From Asticcacaulis sp. ZE23SCel15 (GTDB lineage: Bacteria > Pseudomonadota > Alphaproteobacteria > Caulobacterales > Caulobacteraceae), in assembly GCF_030505395.1 (NCBI RefSeq), contig NZ_CP130044.1, positions 481,001 through 545,000 of the forward strand: 64,000 nt of DNA, given 5' to 3'. The notes beneath the pieces are model-generated. The model was not told the DNA's origin. It searched no databases and saw nothing but the letters and a program-made list of their open reading frames with translations. The position numbers and the translations under genes are program-made. This document shows positions 1 to 8,299 of the stretch, piece by piece. Position 1 is the stretch's first letter. Every line of letters begins with the position of its first letter.

Positions 1-5
1 AGTGT

Positions 6-82
6 GCCGCATTAGCTCAGCTGGTAGAGCACCGCATTCGTAATGCGGGGGTCAGGTGTTCGAAGTCACCTATGCGGCACCA
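6..82 (+). tRNA. tRNA-Thr (anticodon CGU), CCA encoded
   Basis: A full cloverleaf can be drawn: acceptor GCCGCAT (6-12) pairs with ATGCGGC (72-78), the D arm is GCTC/GAGC, and the anticodon stem CCGCA/TGCGG closes a TTCGTAA loop with CGT at 39-41, which reads ACG (Thr). The T stem is AGGTG/CACCT. The discriminator is A79 and CCA is encoded at 80-82. The odd point is the T loop (59-66), TTCGAAGT, which is eight nucleotides instead of seven. It looks like one extra A relative to TTCGAGT. Identity is firm; the loop insertion is discussed in the findings. Confidence 0.95.
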
Positions 83-189
83 CTTTTCCGTTAAATAATC
101 ATGGCTTTTTACGACAAGCTAAGTGACAATTCTCGTCACACACGCGTCATGGCCGTATGTTAGGGACGGGCTTTTGCCGGAGCTTTTAG

Positions 190-1417
190 ATGTCCCTCGC
201 CCACACCCGCGCGATCGGTCTGGTGGCCGCCCTGTTTGTGGCCGCACCCGCTATGGCAGGGGAAACCCCGGTTGAGGTCGGTGTGCGTCCGCTCTATCTG
301 ATCGATAAGATGGTCGACGGCCCGCTCAAGGACGCGCTCAAAGCCTGTATTGGCAAGCCTGTGCATCGCACCCTGTTCTCGATCGGACACCGCGGGGCAC
401 CGCTCATGTTCCCGGAACACACGGTCGAATCGAACCGTGCCGCCGCCTGGCAAGGCGCCGGTATCCTTGAGTGCGATGTCACGTTCACGAAGGATAAGGA
501 ACTGGTTTGCCGTCATGCCCAGAATGATCTGCACACCACGACCAACATTGTGACCACGGATCTGGGGAAGAAATGCACTCAGCCGTTTGTGCCTGCCTCC
601 GGCACCAAATCGGCTCAGGCCGAATGCCGGACCTCAGACATAACGCTGGCGGAATTTCGTCAACTGACGCCCAAGATGGACGGCGCAAATGTGAGCGCCG
701 TCACCGCCAAAAATTACCTGGACGGCACCCCGAATTGGCGCACCGACCTCTATGCGGCTGAACCCGCCAAGACGATGACGCATAAAGAGTTCTATCGAAC
801 TGTTCCGTGCACTGGGGGCCAAATTCACACCGGAGCTTAAGACCCCAGTCGTTGCCATGCCGTTCAACGGTTTCTCACGGGCCGACTATGCGCAAAAGCT
901 GATCAACGAATATAAGGCCGCCGGTGTTCCGGCCGCCGATGTCTGGCCGCAAAGCTTTGATATTGCCGACATTCGTTACTGGATCGCCCATGAGCCGGCC
1001 TTTGGCGCGCAGGCGGTATACCTGATCGATGACGAGACTATCCCCGGACTGGACGGCATGAACCCGTCAAGCTGGGGGTTCGATCCGAAGGCCCTGAAGC
1101 GTGAGGGCATAAACTATGTCGCCCCGGCCATTACATTCCTGCTGACCTTGGATGCGAACGGCAAAATTGTGCCGTCACGTCTGGCCAAGGCGTTGAAAGC
1201 CGCCGATATCAAGATCATCGCCTGGTCGCTGGAGCGCTCCGGCCCCCTGACCGACGGCGGCGGCTGGTATTTCCAGAGTGTGTCCAAAGCCATCCGCGGC
1301 GGCGGAGATTACTACACGGTACTGGATGTGCTGGCCAAGGATGTTGGTGCAACCGGCGTGTTCAGCGACTGGCCCGCCACGGTCAGCTATTATGCCAGTT
1401 GCCAGGGACTGAGATAG
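190..1417 (+). pseudogene. Periplasmic glycerophosphodiester phosphodiesterase, frameshifted
   Basis: The two halves of one GDPD-family protein lie in different frames. The first half (from 190) has a signal peptide ending near AMAG, then GHRG and PEHTVES, the conserved active-site and metal-binding region, and ECDVTFTKD. The second half carries on with [18 protein letters not shown], then PFNGFSRADYA to the stop at 1417. Reading GAG TTC, skipping T793, then ATC GAA CTG restores one frame of about 408 residues. The family hydrolyses glycerophosphodiesters to glycerol-3-phosphate and an alcohol. The lesion is a net +1, either a real pseudogene or a sequencing insertion. The 5' half alone would lack the rest of the TIM barrel. 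Confidence 0.85.
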
Positions 1418-1478
1418 CCCTTGGCCTGAGCCGCCCCGTCATGCTTCAATTGGCAGGCAAACTCAGAGGGGTAGCAGG

Positions 1479-3278
1479 ATGACAGGCGGCAAAAGGTTAA
1501 AGGTTAAGGGGCTCGCCTTTATGGCTATGGTGATGGTCAGCGGTCACGCCTGGGCCAAGCCGCCCAAGCCTGCGGATCTGATCCTCACCAACGGCAAAAT
1601 CTATACGGCCAATGCCAGCGATGCCGTCACTGAGGCCATGGCCATTACCGATGGCCGGATTGTATATGTCGGCAATCCCACGGACGCCAAAGCGTTTGCG
1701 GGTAAGACCACCCGCACCATCGACCTGAAGGGGCGCTTTGTCATGCCGGGCCTGATCGACGGGCATATGCACCCGCAGTCGGGGGGGCTGCGCACGCTGG
1801 GGTGCAACCTTAACTATGAGCGCCTGACGCAGGCCGCATTTCTGGCGCGGATACAGGCCTGTCTCGATGCTGAAACCACAGCCAAACCCGATCAGTGGCT
1901 GACGGTGATCAACTGGTTTCAGCAGGACATGATCCCGACCGGCTATGCGCCGACCCGGTACGATCTGGATGGCTTAAATACCCGAAGGCCGGTGATGGTG
2001 CGCTCATCGTTCGGTCATTCTATTCTGGTCAATTCGCGCGCGTTAGAGGTCGCAAACATCACCCGCGCCACCGCCGATCCCAAGGACGGCAAGATTGTCC
2101 GCGACGATAAGGGTGAGGCGACCGGCCTGCTGGAGGAGGGCGCGCAAGGATTGGTGCGCGCGCTGATCCCGCCGCCGGATGCCGCCACCAACCTTAAGGC
2201 CGCGCAGATTGCGCTTAAAATTATGAACGCACAGGGGATCACCAGCTTTCTGGATGTCTATACCGATCCGGAGACACTCACGGCCTATACGGCGATTTAT
2301 AAGGCACGGGCACTGACCGCGCGGGCCGCCTTTGGGGTGCTAATCGATTCAGTCGAAGGCTATGATGTCGCTAAGGCCGTGGATGAGGTCCTGCGCCAGA
2401 AAAAACAGTATGAACAGGCAGCCTTTGGTTCGGCACCCGGCCTGCGCATCCACACCGCCAAGCTGTTTCTGGATGGGGTGATCGCCGCCCCCGCTTTTAC
2501 CGGCGTGATGGTTGAGCCCTATTTCGTCAATAGCGGCACGGCGGATAAGCCCATGTGGCGCCCCGGCGATCACCGCGGGCCTGCGCCTTATTTCACCGCC
2601 GCACAGTTGGAAACCACCTTGTCGAAACTGACGGCAGCCAGCATAGATGCCCACATGCATGCCGATGGTGACGGGGCGGTCAGGCAGGCGCTGGATGCCA
2701 TAGACGCGGTGCGCAAAGAACTTCCGCAGGCCGATATGCGCCCCGCCATCGCCCATGCTGAGATCGTTGATCCCGCCGATTTTGCGCGTTTCAAAGCGCT
2801 TAACGCCCTGCCAGTTTTGTCGTTCCAGTGGCAAAAGCCCGCCGCAGACACCGTCGAAGCCCTGCGCGACTATATGGGCCCTTACCGACACGCCATTGTC
2901 GAACCGGCGGGCCTGCTGGAGATTTATGGCGCCAAAATCGTCTACGGCAGCGACTGGCCCGTCGATGCGCTCAATCCGTGGTTTGCCCTCAAAGTCGGAC
3001 TGACCCGTACCGCCAGCCCCGCCGATGCCGCCAAATATCCCGGTCGCTTAGGGATCGATCCGGGCCTGAGCCTGACGACCGCGCTAAAGGCCATGACCAT
3101 AAATGCCGCCTACAGCCTGCGGGCCGAGACCACCACCGGATCGCTGGAGGTCGGGAAATTCGCCGACCTGATCGTGCTGGATCGCGACCTGTTTGCCATC
3201 GCCCCTGACGATATCGCGGCCACCAAAGTGCTGATGACCATGGTCGGCGGCAAGGTGGTTTATGCGGCTGACAAATAA
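1479..3278 (+). CDS. Exported amidohydrolase, YtcJ-like
   Basis: A 599-residue member of the amidohydrolase superfamily, YtcJ-like (metal-dependent hydrolases of amide or ester bonds in an imidazolonepropionase-type fold). The N-terminus (about residues 10-27, AMVMVSGHAWA) is a signal peptide. A beta-sandwich strand LILTNGKIYTANA opens the fold. LIDGHMHPQ carries the first metal-binding HxH, DAHMHADGDGA a later metal site, and YGSDWPVD the conserved Asp. The end, GSLEVGKFADLIVLDRD, is the usual C-terminal sandwich. GAGGGG about 8 bases before the ATG is the ribosome site. The substrate is unknown. It sits between a glycerophosphodiesterase and a TonB receptor, so degradation of an imported or periplasmic compound is likely. 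An intrinsic terminator follows directly. Confidence 0.85.
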   Translation: MTGGKRLKVKGLAFMAMVMVSGHAWAKPPKPADLILTNGKIYTANASDAVTEAMAITDGRIVYVGNPTDAKAFAGKTTRTIDLKGRFVMPGLIDGHMHPQSGGLRTLGCNLNYERLTQAAFLARIQACLDAETTAKPDQWLTVINWFQQDMIPTGYAPTRYDLDGLNTRRPVMVRSSFGHSILVNSRALEVANITRATADPKDGKIVRDDKGEATGLLEEGAQGLVRALIPPPDAATNLKAAQIALKIMNAQGITSFLDVYTDPETLTAYTAIYKARALTARAAFGVLIDSVEGYDVAKAVDEVLRQKKQYEQAAFGSAPGLRIHTAKLFLDGVIAAPAFTGVMVEPYFVNSGTADKPMWRPGDHRGPAPYFTAAQLETTLSKLTAASIDAHMHADGDGAVRQALDAIDAVRKELPQADMRPAIAHAEIVDPADFARFKALNALPVLSFQWQKPAADTVEALRDYMGPYRHAIVEPAGLLEIYGAKIVYGSDWPVDALNPWFALKVGLTRTASPADAAKYPGRLGIDPGLSLTTALKAMTINAAYSLRAETTTGSLEVGKFADLIVLDRDLFAIAPDDIAATKVLMTMVGGKVVYAADK

Positions 3279-3280
3279 AA

Positions 3281-3310
3281 AAGCCGGAGGTTTCCCTCCG
3301 GCTTCTCTTA
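3281..3310 (+). terminator. Intrinsic terminator after the amidohydrolase
   Basis: Perfect 10-bp stem AAGCCGGAGG (3281-3290) / CCTCCGGCTT (3295-3304) with a TTTC loop, starting three bases after the stop codon and followed by a T-rich tract. A run of A on the other side could let it also act on the converging TonB-receptor transcript. Confidence 0.85.
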
Positions 3311-3318
3311 TTTATCGG

Positions 3319-3396
3319 ACGCGCATTTGATTCCGAAACGAAGTTCGGCGAAGCCCAAAACCGCGAACACTTTTCGGCAAGCGCTTTAATGCGCTT
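3319..3396. repeat. Dispersed palindrome copy A (enlarged form)
   Basis: Member of an eight-copy intergenic family in this window (ACGCGCAT ... AAAACCGC ... ACTTTTCGG ... ATGCGCT). This copy carries an extra block AACGAAGTTCGGCGAAGCC within the 5' arm and AAGCGCTTT in the 3' arm. It abuts the stop codon of the TonB receptor. The same extra block recurs, at another position, in copy F (45801-45870). Confidence 0.8.
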
Positions 3397-6147
3397 TTAC
3401 TTGAACTTATAGGTCAGTTGCAGGAAGCCTGACCGGCCAATGCCATCGTACCAGTTGGCATTATAGAAAGGATATCCGGTCCAGGTCGCATCGCGGATTG
3501 GCTGTTCATCAAACAGGTTGGTGATCGCCAGTGACACCTTGGCCTGATCATTGATGTCGTACTGCACCGAACCGTTCCACAGGTAATAGCCCTTCACATA
3601 GGCGTCTTCGTCATAGTTCGGCAGTTTGCCCAGCCATGTACCGTCGACTGTGAATTTCCATGCGCCTGTGGCTAGAGAGGTCGACAGGGACGACTTATCG
3701 CGCGGGATATAATAGCTGGAATCGGCCGCGAACTTATTCAGATAGTCATCGCCGTCGAAACGCTGATAGTCATGAACGAAGGTATGGGTGTGGCTGCCGG
3801 ACATCGACAGCTTACCGATCGGGGTGTCGAACTTGACCCGTACAGCTACGTCGATACCGTCGGTTTCTTCGTTGGCGACATTGATCGGGTTAATCAGCAG
3901 GGTGCGAATATCGCCCGCCTGAGCCCCGGTTGTATAGCGCACAACGCGGGCGATGGCGTCCTGACAGGTCGGTGAGGTGATATCTTGCTGACCCAGGCGA
4001 CATTCGGCTTCGTTGCGGACCACGCCTTCGGTATCGAGGTCTTCGACCTGGTTGGACATCTCGACCTTAAAGTAGTCGAGCGAGATATCGAACATTGACG
4101 ACGGCGCCCAGACGATGCCGGTATTGAACGACTTCGAGGTTTCCGGTTTCAGGTCCCGGTTACCGTCGCGGCGCACCGAAACACGCGTGGTGTCGCAGTC
4201 TGACGGATCGGTGGTCGGATCATCGCTGAAGCAGGTGTAATAATCCGGCACGCGCCCTTCGACAAAACCGGGGCCGGAATAGACATAGTGCAGGTCGGGC
4301 GCGCGGAAGCCGGTGCCATAGGCGGCCCGGATAAGCAGCGTCTTAAGCGGACGGTATTCCAGCCCGGCATTATAGGTGGTTTCGCCAAACTCGCTGCCGG
4401 CAAAGCTATAGTTATCATAGCGTGCCGCCAGACCCAGTTGCAGATTTTCCAGCAGGGGTGCCGAAATTTCACCACCCAACGCATAGTGGGTGCGTCCGCC
4501 CTTACCGTCTGAATCCACCCAGCTAAAATAATAGGGCGTCAGGGCCTTGGGGTCAGGATTGAGATTATAACCCTGACGGCCATATTCGGCGACCGCGGCA
4601 AAGCCGACCGGACCGGCGGGCAGGCTGAACAGTTCGGTCTTGTTGATGCGGGCGGTCAGTTCGCTGGTCCAGGCCTTGGGCTTATAAAGGCTGGTGGCGG
4701 TGATCGACTTGAATTCCGCAGGCGTCAGCGGGGTGTAATAACGGGTCGGGTCGGCATTAAAGATGGCGTAGCCGTCCGCGTCTGTGCCTTGCTGGGCGCC
4801 CAGATAGAGCGCATTGGCGGCATCGACGACCACCATCGGGAAGCTGATTTCCGACTGATAGATTGAGGCGTTGAGTGCCACTTCATAGTTCCAGTCGGTG
4901 CCGAACGATCCGCGCACGCCCGGTGTTACAGTCAGGGTCTTGGAATCGACCTTACGCATAGCGTTTTGCAGCCCGCCCATTTCTTCAGGCGTGAAGATGC
5001 GGTACCAGTTGTCATAGCGATCATCGAAGCTGTTGTAGAATAGGCCGGTGTCATCGCCGGTCGCATCTTGGTACGACCAGGACAAAGGCCGCTTAAGCAG
5101 CTTCAGTTCCGAAATGCCAAACTGAATGTCAGTGAACAATTCAATCCGGTCGGTAAGCTGATAGCTGAGCGCCGCATAGCCGTTGAAGCTTTCGCGGTCA
5201 GAAACGATAGTGCGGTACCCGATCGAACGATCCGATCCGCAGTAGTAACCACCGTCGCCATAATAGTTGTAATAGTCGTCATAGGCCCGAACCGTCGTGC
5301 CTTCGTTGGTGGCTGCGGTCAGATTACACTGGGCGGCTGTCGGGTTGATGGAATCGTCATAGTCGTCAGTGCGCAGCCAGTTGTAATTCGGCATTTGATA
5401 GGCGGCATCCGGCGCATCGGTGGTGGAGTCCTGACGCGCGCGCTCATAGCCATAGACCGGGTCCTGCTTGGCATATTCCCCGCCGAACACGGCTGAGAAC
5501 TTATCCTTAGAATAGCCCGTCGACAGGTTCAGGCGGTTCGATTTGCCGCCGCCGTCCTCGGTCCAGCCGTAGCGGTAATCGACCGTTGTGCCATCGACCT
5601 TTTTCTTGAGTTTGAAATTGACCACCCCGGCAATGGCATCCGAGCCGTAGATAGCCGAGGCCGATCCGGCCAGGATTTCGACCCGTTCGATCATGCCCAG
5701 CGGAATATTGGACACATCGGTGAAATTCGATTCCCCGTTATAGGGCATGGGATAGTCGGCAATACGGCGGCCGTTGATCATCACCAGAGTATGATTGGGG
5801 CCGAGGCCGCGCAGATTGACCTGCTGCGCACCGGGGGAGAAATCGGCCGCATTACCGCTTTGCTGAGATTGGGTTTCGCCACCGTTTTGCGTTACCGTGC
5901 GCAACAGGTCAGGGACATTGGCATAGCCACCGGCGCGAATGGCCTCAGCATCAATCACGGTAACCGGCGCGGGGCCTTCTTTTTGGGTGCGCGGAATGTT
6001 GGAACCCAGCACCGTCACCGTGGTGATTTCCTCATCCGCAGCCGGTGCAGCCTCCTGCGCCACGGCGCTCAGGCTGATCAGGCTGCAACCCGCCAACAGG
6101 CCAAATTTTACCGAAGTTCTGAACCGTCTGAAGTTTTTAATTGCCAT
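3397..6147 (-). CDS. TonB-dependent outer-membrane receptor
   Basis: A 916-residue outer-membrane receptor for energy-driven uptake of a large substrate. Residues 1-30 are a signal peptide ending SLSAVAQ, followed by a TonB-box-like stretch EEITTVTVLG. The plug domain (about 50-170) has PVTVIDAEAIRAGGYANVPDLL, NLRGLGPNHTLVMINGRRI and IERVEILAGSASAIYGSDA. The rest is a 22-strand barrel rich in Tyr and Asp and ending LQLTYKFK with a C-terminal aromatic strand. AAGGGG lies upstream of the ATG. It diverges from the cyanophycinase-isoaspartyl dipeptidase fusion across a region with two TTGTGATCAC palindromes, so it may import the polymer or peptides that the fusion acts on. That substrate is inferred, not shown. 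Confidence 0.92.
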   Translation of the reverse strand: MAIKNFRRFRTSVKFGLLAGCSLISLSAVAQEAAPAADEEITTVTVLGSNIPRTQKEGPAPVTVIDAEAIRAGGYANVPDLLRTVTQNGGETQSQQSGNAADFSPGAQQVNLRGLGPNHTLVMINGRRIADYPMPYNGESNFTDVSNIPLGMIERVEILAGSASAIYGSDAIAGVVNFKLKKKVDGTTVDYRYGWTEDGGGKSNRLNLSTGYSKDKFSAVFGGEYAKQDPVYGYERARQDSTTDAPDAAYQMPNYNWLRTDDYDDSINPTAAQCNLTAATNEGTTVRAYDDYYNYYGDGGYYCGSDRSIGYRTIVSDRESFNGYAALSYQLTDRIELFTDIQFGISELKLLKRPLSWSYQDATGDDTGLFYNSFDDRYDNWYRIFTPEEMGGLQNAMRKVDSKTLTVTPGVRGSFGTDWNYEVALNASIYQSEISFPMVVVDAANALYLGAQQGTDADGYAIFNADPTRYYTPLTPAEFKSITATSLYKPKAWTSELTARINKTELFSLPAGPVGFAAVAEYGRQGYNLNPDPKALTPYYFSWVDSDGKGGRTHYALGGEISAPLLENLQLGLAARYDNYSFAGSEFGETTYNAGLEYRPLKTLLIRAAYGTGFRAPDLHYVYSGPGFVEGRVPDYYTCFSDDPTTDPSDCDTTRVSVRRDGNRDLKPETSKSFNTGIVWAPSSMFDISLDYFKVEMSNQVEDLDTEGVVRNEAECRLGQQDITSPTCQDAIARVVRYTTGAQAGDIRTLLINPINVANEETDGIDVAVRVKFDTPIGKLSMSGSHTHTFVHDYQRFDGDDYLNKFAADSSYYIPRDKSSLSTSLATGAWKFTVDGTWLGKLPNYDEDAYVKGYYLWNGSVQYDINDQAKVSLAITNLFDEQPIRDATWTGYPFYNANWYDGIGRSGFLQLTYKFK

Positions 6148-6183
6148 TCGTCTAAATCCCCTTAGATATGTACATATGCACCG

Positions 6184-6265
6184 TTGTGATCACGACCGTG
6201 CGCGCCCTGCGCCTATTGCCAAACTGCAAAAACTGGCCAATAAGTTGATGAATTGTGATCACAAT
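6184..6265. promoter_or_regulatory. Paired palindromic operators between receptor and peptidase genes
   Basis: A 14-bp perfect palindrome ATTGTGATCACAAT lies at 6252-6265 and a one-arm-degenerate copy TTGTGATCACGA at 6184-6195, 68 bases apart, in the 216-base gap between divergent genes. They suit a dimeric repressor or activator acting on both promoters. The half-site TGTGA recalls Crp/Fnr-type sites, but the two halves are fused without the usual spacer, so the regulator is not identified. Confidence 0.55.
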
Positions 6266-6363
6266 CTGTACGCATCTGCAAACAATATGTCCCAAGCGCG
6301 CCAATTGCGCCCCAAGTGACACATAATTGTAACATTGCGACAGATCATTTCAGGGGATACCTC

Positions 6364-8283
6364 ATGGGGAACTGGCTCAAAGCTTTAACGGTAGGACTTG
6401 CCGCACTCTGCGGTGCGCTGTCACCGGCCACAGCGCAGGTGCCAACTGACACAGGCTATCAGACCTTTATCATCGGCAAAGAGACGGCCAAACGTACCGG
6501 CAAACCGACCCCCGGCGTGCTAATGAGCGGTGGCGGCGAATGGCCCTATGAGGCGTTTCGCTGGTTTGCCAAAAAATCGGGGAACGGTCATATCGTCGTT
6601 TTGCGCGCATCAGGTACAACCAGCACAGCCGATGAAATGTACGACAAGATTGGCGGTTTTGCCTCGATCCGCACCTTTGTGTTCCATGACCGCAAGGCCG
6701 CCTATGATCCGGTTATTCTGGCGGCGCTCAAATCCGCCGATGGTATTTTTCTGGCGGGCGGCGATCAGGCCCACTACGTCCGGTTCTGGCGCGATACGCC
6801 GGTTCAGACGGCCCTCAACGCCCATATCAAGGCTGGAAAGCCGATAGGTGGCACCAGTGCGGGCCTCGCGGTACAGGGCGAATATCTCTACGGGGCCATG
6901 GACGGCGGCAGCGTCAACAGCGCAGAAGCGCTGGCTGATCCTTTGGGGCCTGCGGTCACCATCGAAGGCGATTTTCTGCGTATTCCTCAGCTTAAGGGCG
7001 TAGTCACCGACAGCCATTTCAAGGAACGCAACCGTCAGGGCCGCCTGGTCGCGTTTCTGGCCAAGGCTCAGACCCTGACGGATAAGCCTCTGGTCGGTTT
7101 AGGCATAGATGAACAGACCGTTCTGACGGTCGAAGGCGACGGCACGGCACGCGTTTATAGCAATATCGGCGGCTATGCCTGGCTGTTTGAACCGGTCGAT
7201 GGCAAAGCCGCCAAGGCCAGCACACCGCTTAGCGTCGATAACATCAAAGCCACCGGCATAGGGGCCGACAGCACATTCAACGTCGTTACCCGTAAAGTGA
7301 CGAAACCGGCTTTTGAAAAACGCTATACCGTCACCAATGGCGTGTTGCGTGAAAAACAGCTCTGGTCTCTGGCCATCCATGGCGGCGCCGGCGTCATTGA
7401 GCGCGGCGACCTGACGCCTGAAAAAGATGCCGCCTATCGCGCCAGCCTGAATGAGGCGCTGAAAACCGGACAGGCCATTCTTGAGCGCGGCGGCACGGCC
7501 CTTGATGCGGTCGAAGCCACGGTGCGCGTACTGGAAGACAACCCCTTATTCAATGCGGGTAAAGGCGCGGTCTTTACCGCCGAAGGTGTCAACGAACTGG
7601 ATGCCGCCATCATGGACGGGGCGACCCAAAAGGCCGGGGCCGTCGCCGGTGTCACCCGCACGAAGAACCCGATTTCACTGGCCCGCCGTGTCATGGAAAA
7701 ATCAGGCCGGGTCATGCTGGCACGCGACGGGGCGGATAGATTTTCGTTCGAGCAGGGGCTTGAGCAGGTCGATCCGAAATATTTCTTCACGCAGGAACGC
7801 TGGGATCAGCTTCAGGCCTGGAAACAGAAAAACATGGCCGCCGTCGATAACACGCACAAATTTGGAACCGTTGGGGCCGTGGCGCTGGATCAAAACGGCA
7901 ATCTGGCGGCGGCGACCTCAACGGGCGGCCTGACCGGTAAGAAATGGGGCCGTATCGGGGATTCGCCTATCATAGGTGCGGGCACCTATGCCAAAAACGG
8001 CGCGTGCGCGGTATCGGCGACCGGATCAGGCGAATATTTCATCCGCGAAAGTGCCGCCCGTCAGGTTTGTGATCGTGTGATCTGGAACCGTCAGGACATC
8101 GCCTCGGCCGCCTTTGATACCATCATGTCGGTCGGTGCCATCGGCGGCGACGGCGGCCTGATCGCCATGGACGCAGCCGGTGAGCCTGCCTTCGGGATCA
8201 ATGATCTGGGCATGTATCGCGGTTTGGTTTCCGCGACCCAATCTGCCGCCACAGCCATCTATGCCGATGAGGTGTTGAAGTAA
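6364..8283 (+). CDS. Exported cyanophycinase-isoaspartyl dipeptidase fusion
   Basis: A 639-residue two-enzyme protein. Residues 1-24 are a signal peptide (MGNWLKALTVGLAALCG, cleavage ATA/Q). Residues about 40-290 are a peptidase S51/cyanophycinase domain: VLMSGGGEW, IFLAGGDQAHY, and GGTSAGLAV with nucleophile Ser165. Residues about 335-639 are a complete Ntn-hydrolase isoaspartyl peptidase/asparaginase (T2) domain: LAIHGGAG, NAGKGAVF, HKFGTVGAVALD with autocleavage Thr502, and GSGEYFIR. Cyanophycinase releases beta-Asp-Arg dipeptides and T2 enzymes split beta-aspartyl dipeptides, so one chain could take cyanophycin to free Asp and Arg in the periplasm or outside. ATG 6364 was chosen because AGGGGA precedes it and it starts the signal peptide; an in-frame upstream ATG at 6316 lacks both. 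Confidence 0.88.
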   Translation: MGNWLKALTVGLAALCGALSPATAQVPTDTGYQTFIIGKETAKRTGKPTPGVLMSGGGEWPYEAFRWFAKKSGNGHIVVLRASGTTSTADEMYDKIGGFASIRTFVFHDRKAAYDPVILAALKSADGIFLAGGDQAHYVRFWRDTPVQTALNAHIKAGKPIGGTSAGLAVQGEYLYGAMDGGSVNSAEALADPLGPAVTIEGDFLRIPQLKGVVTDSHFKERNRQGRLVAFLAKAQTLTDKPLVGLGIDEQTVLTVEGDGTARVYSNIGGYAWLFEPVDGKAAKASTPLSVDNIKATGIGADSTFNVVTRKVTKPAFEKRYTVTNGVLREKQLWSLAIHGGAGVIERGDLTPEKDAAYRASLNEALKTGQAILERGGTALDAVEATVRVLEDNPLFNAGKGAVFTAEGVNELDAAIMDGATQKAGAVAGVTRTKNPISLARRVMEKSGRVMLARDGADRFSFEQGLEQVDPKYFFTQERWDQLQAWKQKNMAAVDNTHKFGTVGAVALDQNGNLAAATSTGGLTGKKWGRIGDSPIIGAGTYAKNGACAVSATGSGEYFIRESAARQVCDRVIWNRQDIASAAFDTIMSVGAIGGDGGLIAMDAAGEPAFGINDLGMYRGLVSATQSAATAIYADEVLK

Positions 8284-8299
8284 CCTGATCAGGCAGTGC

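Noticed and set aside
6364-6440. Lipoprotein signal in the fusion enzyme
   Set aside because: LAALC lacks a small residue before Cys; ATA/Q gives a better signal peptidase I site.
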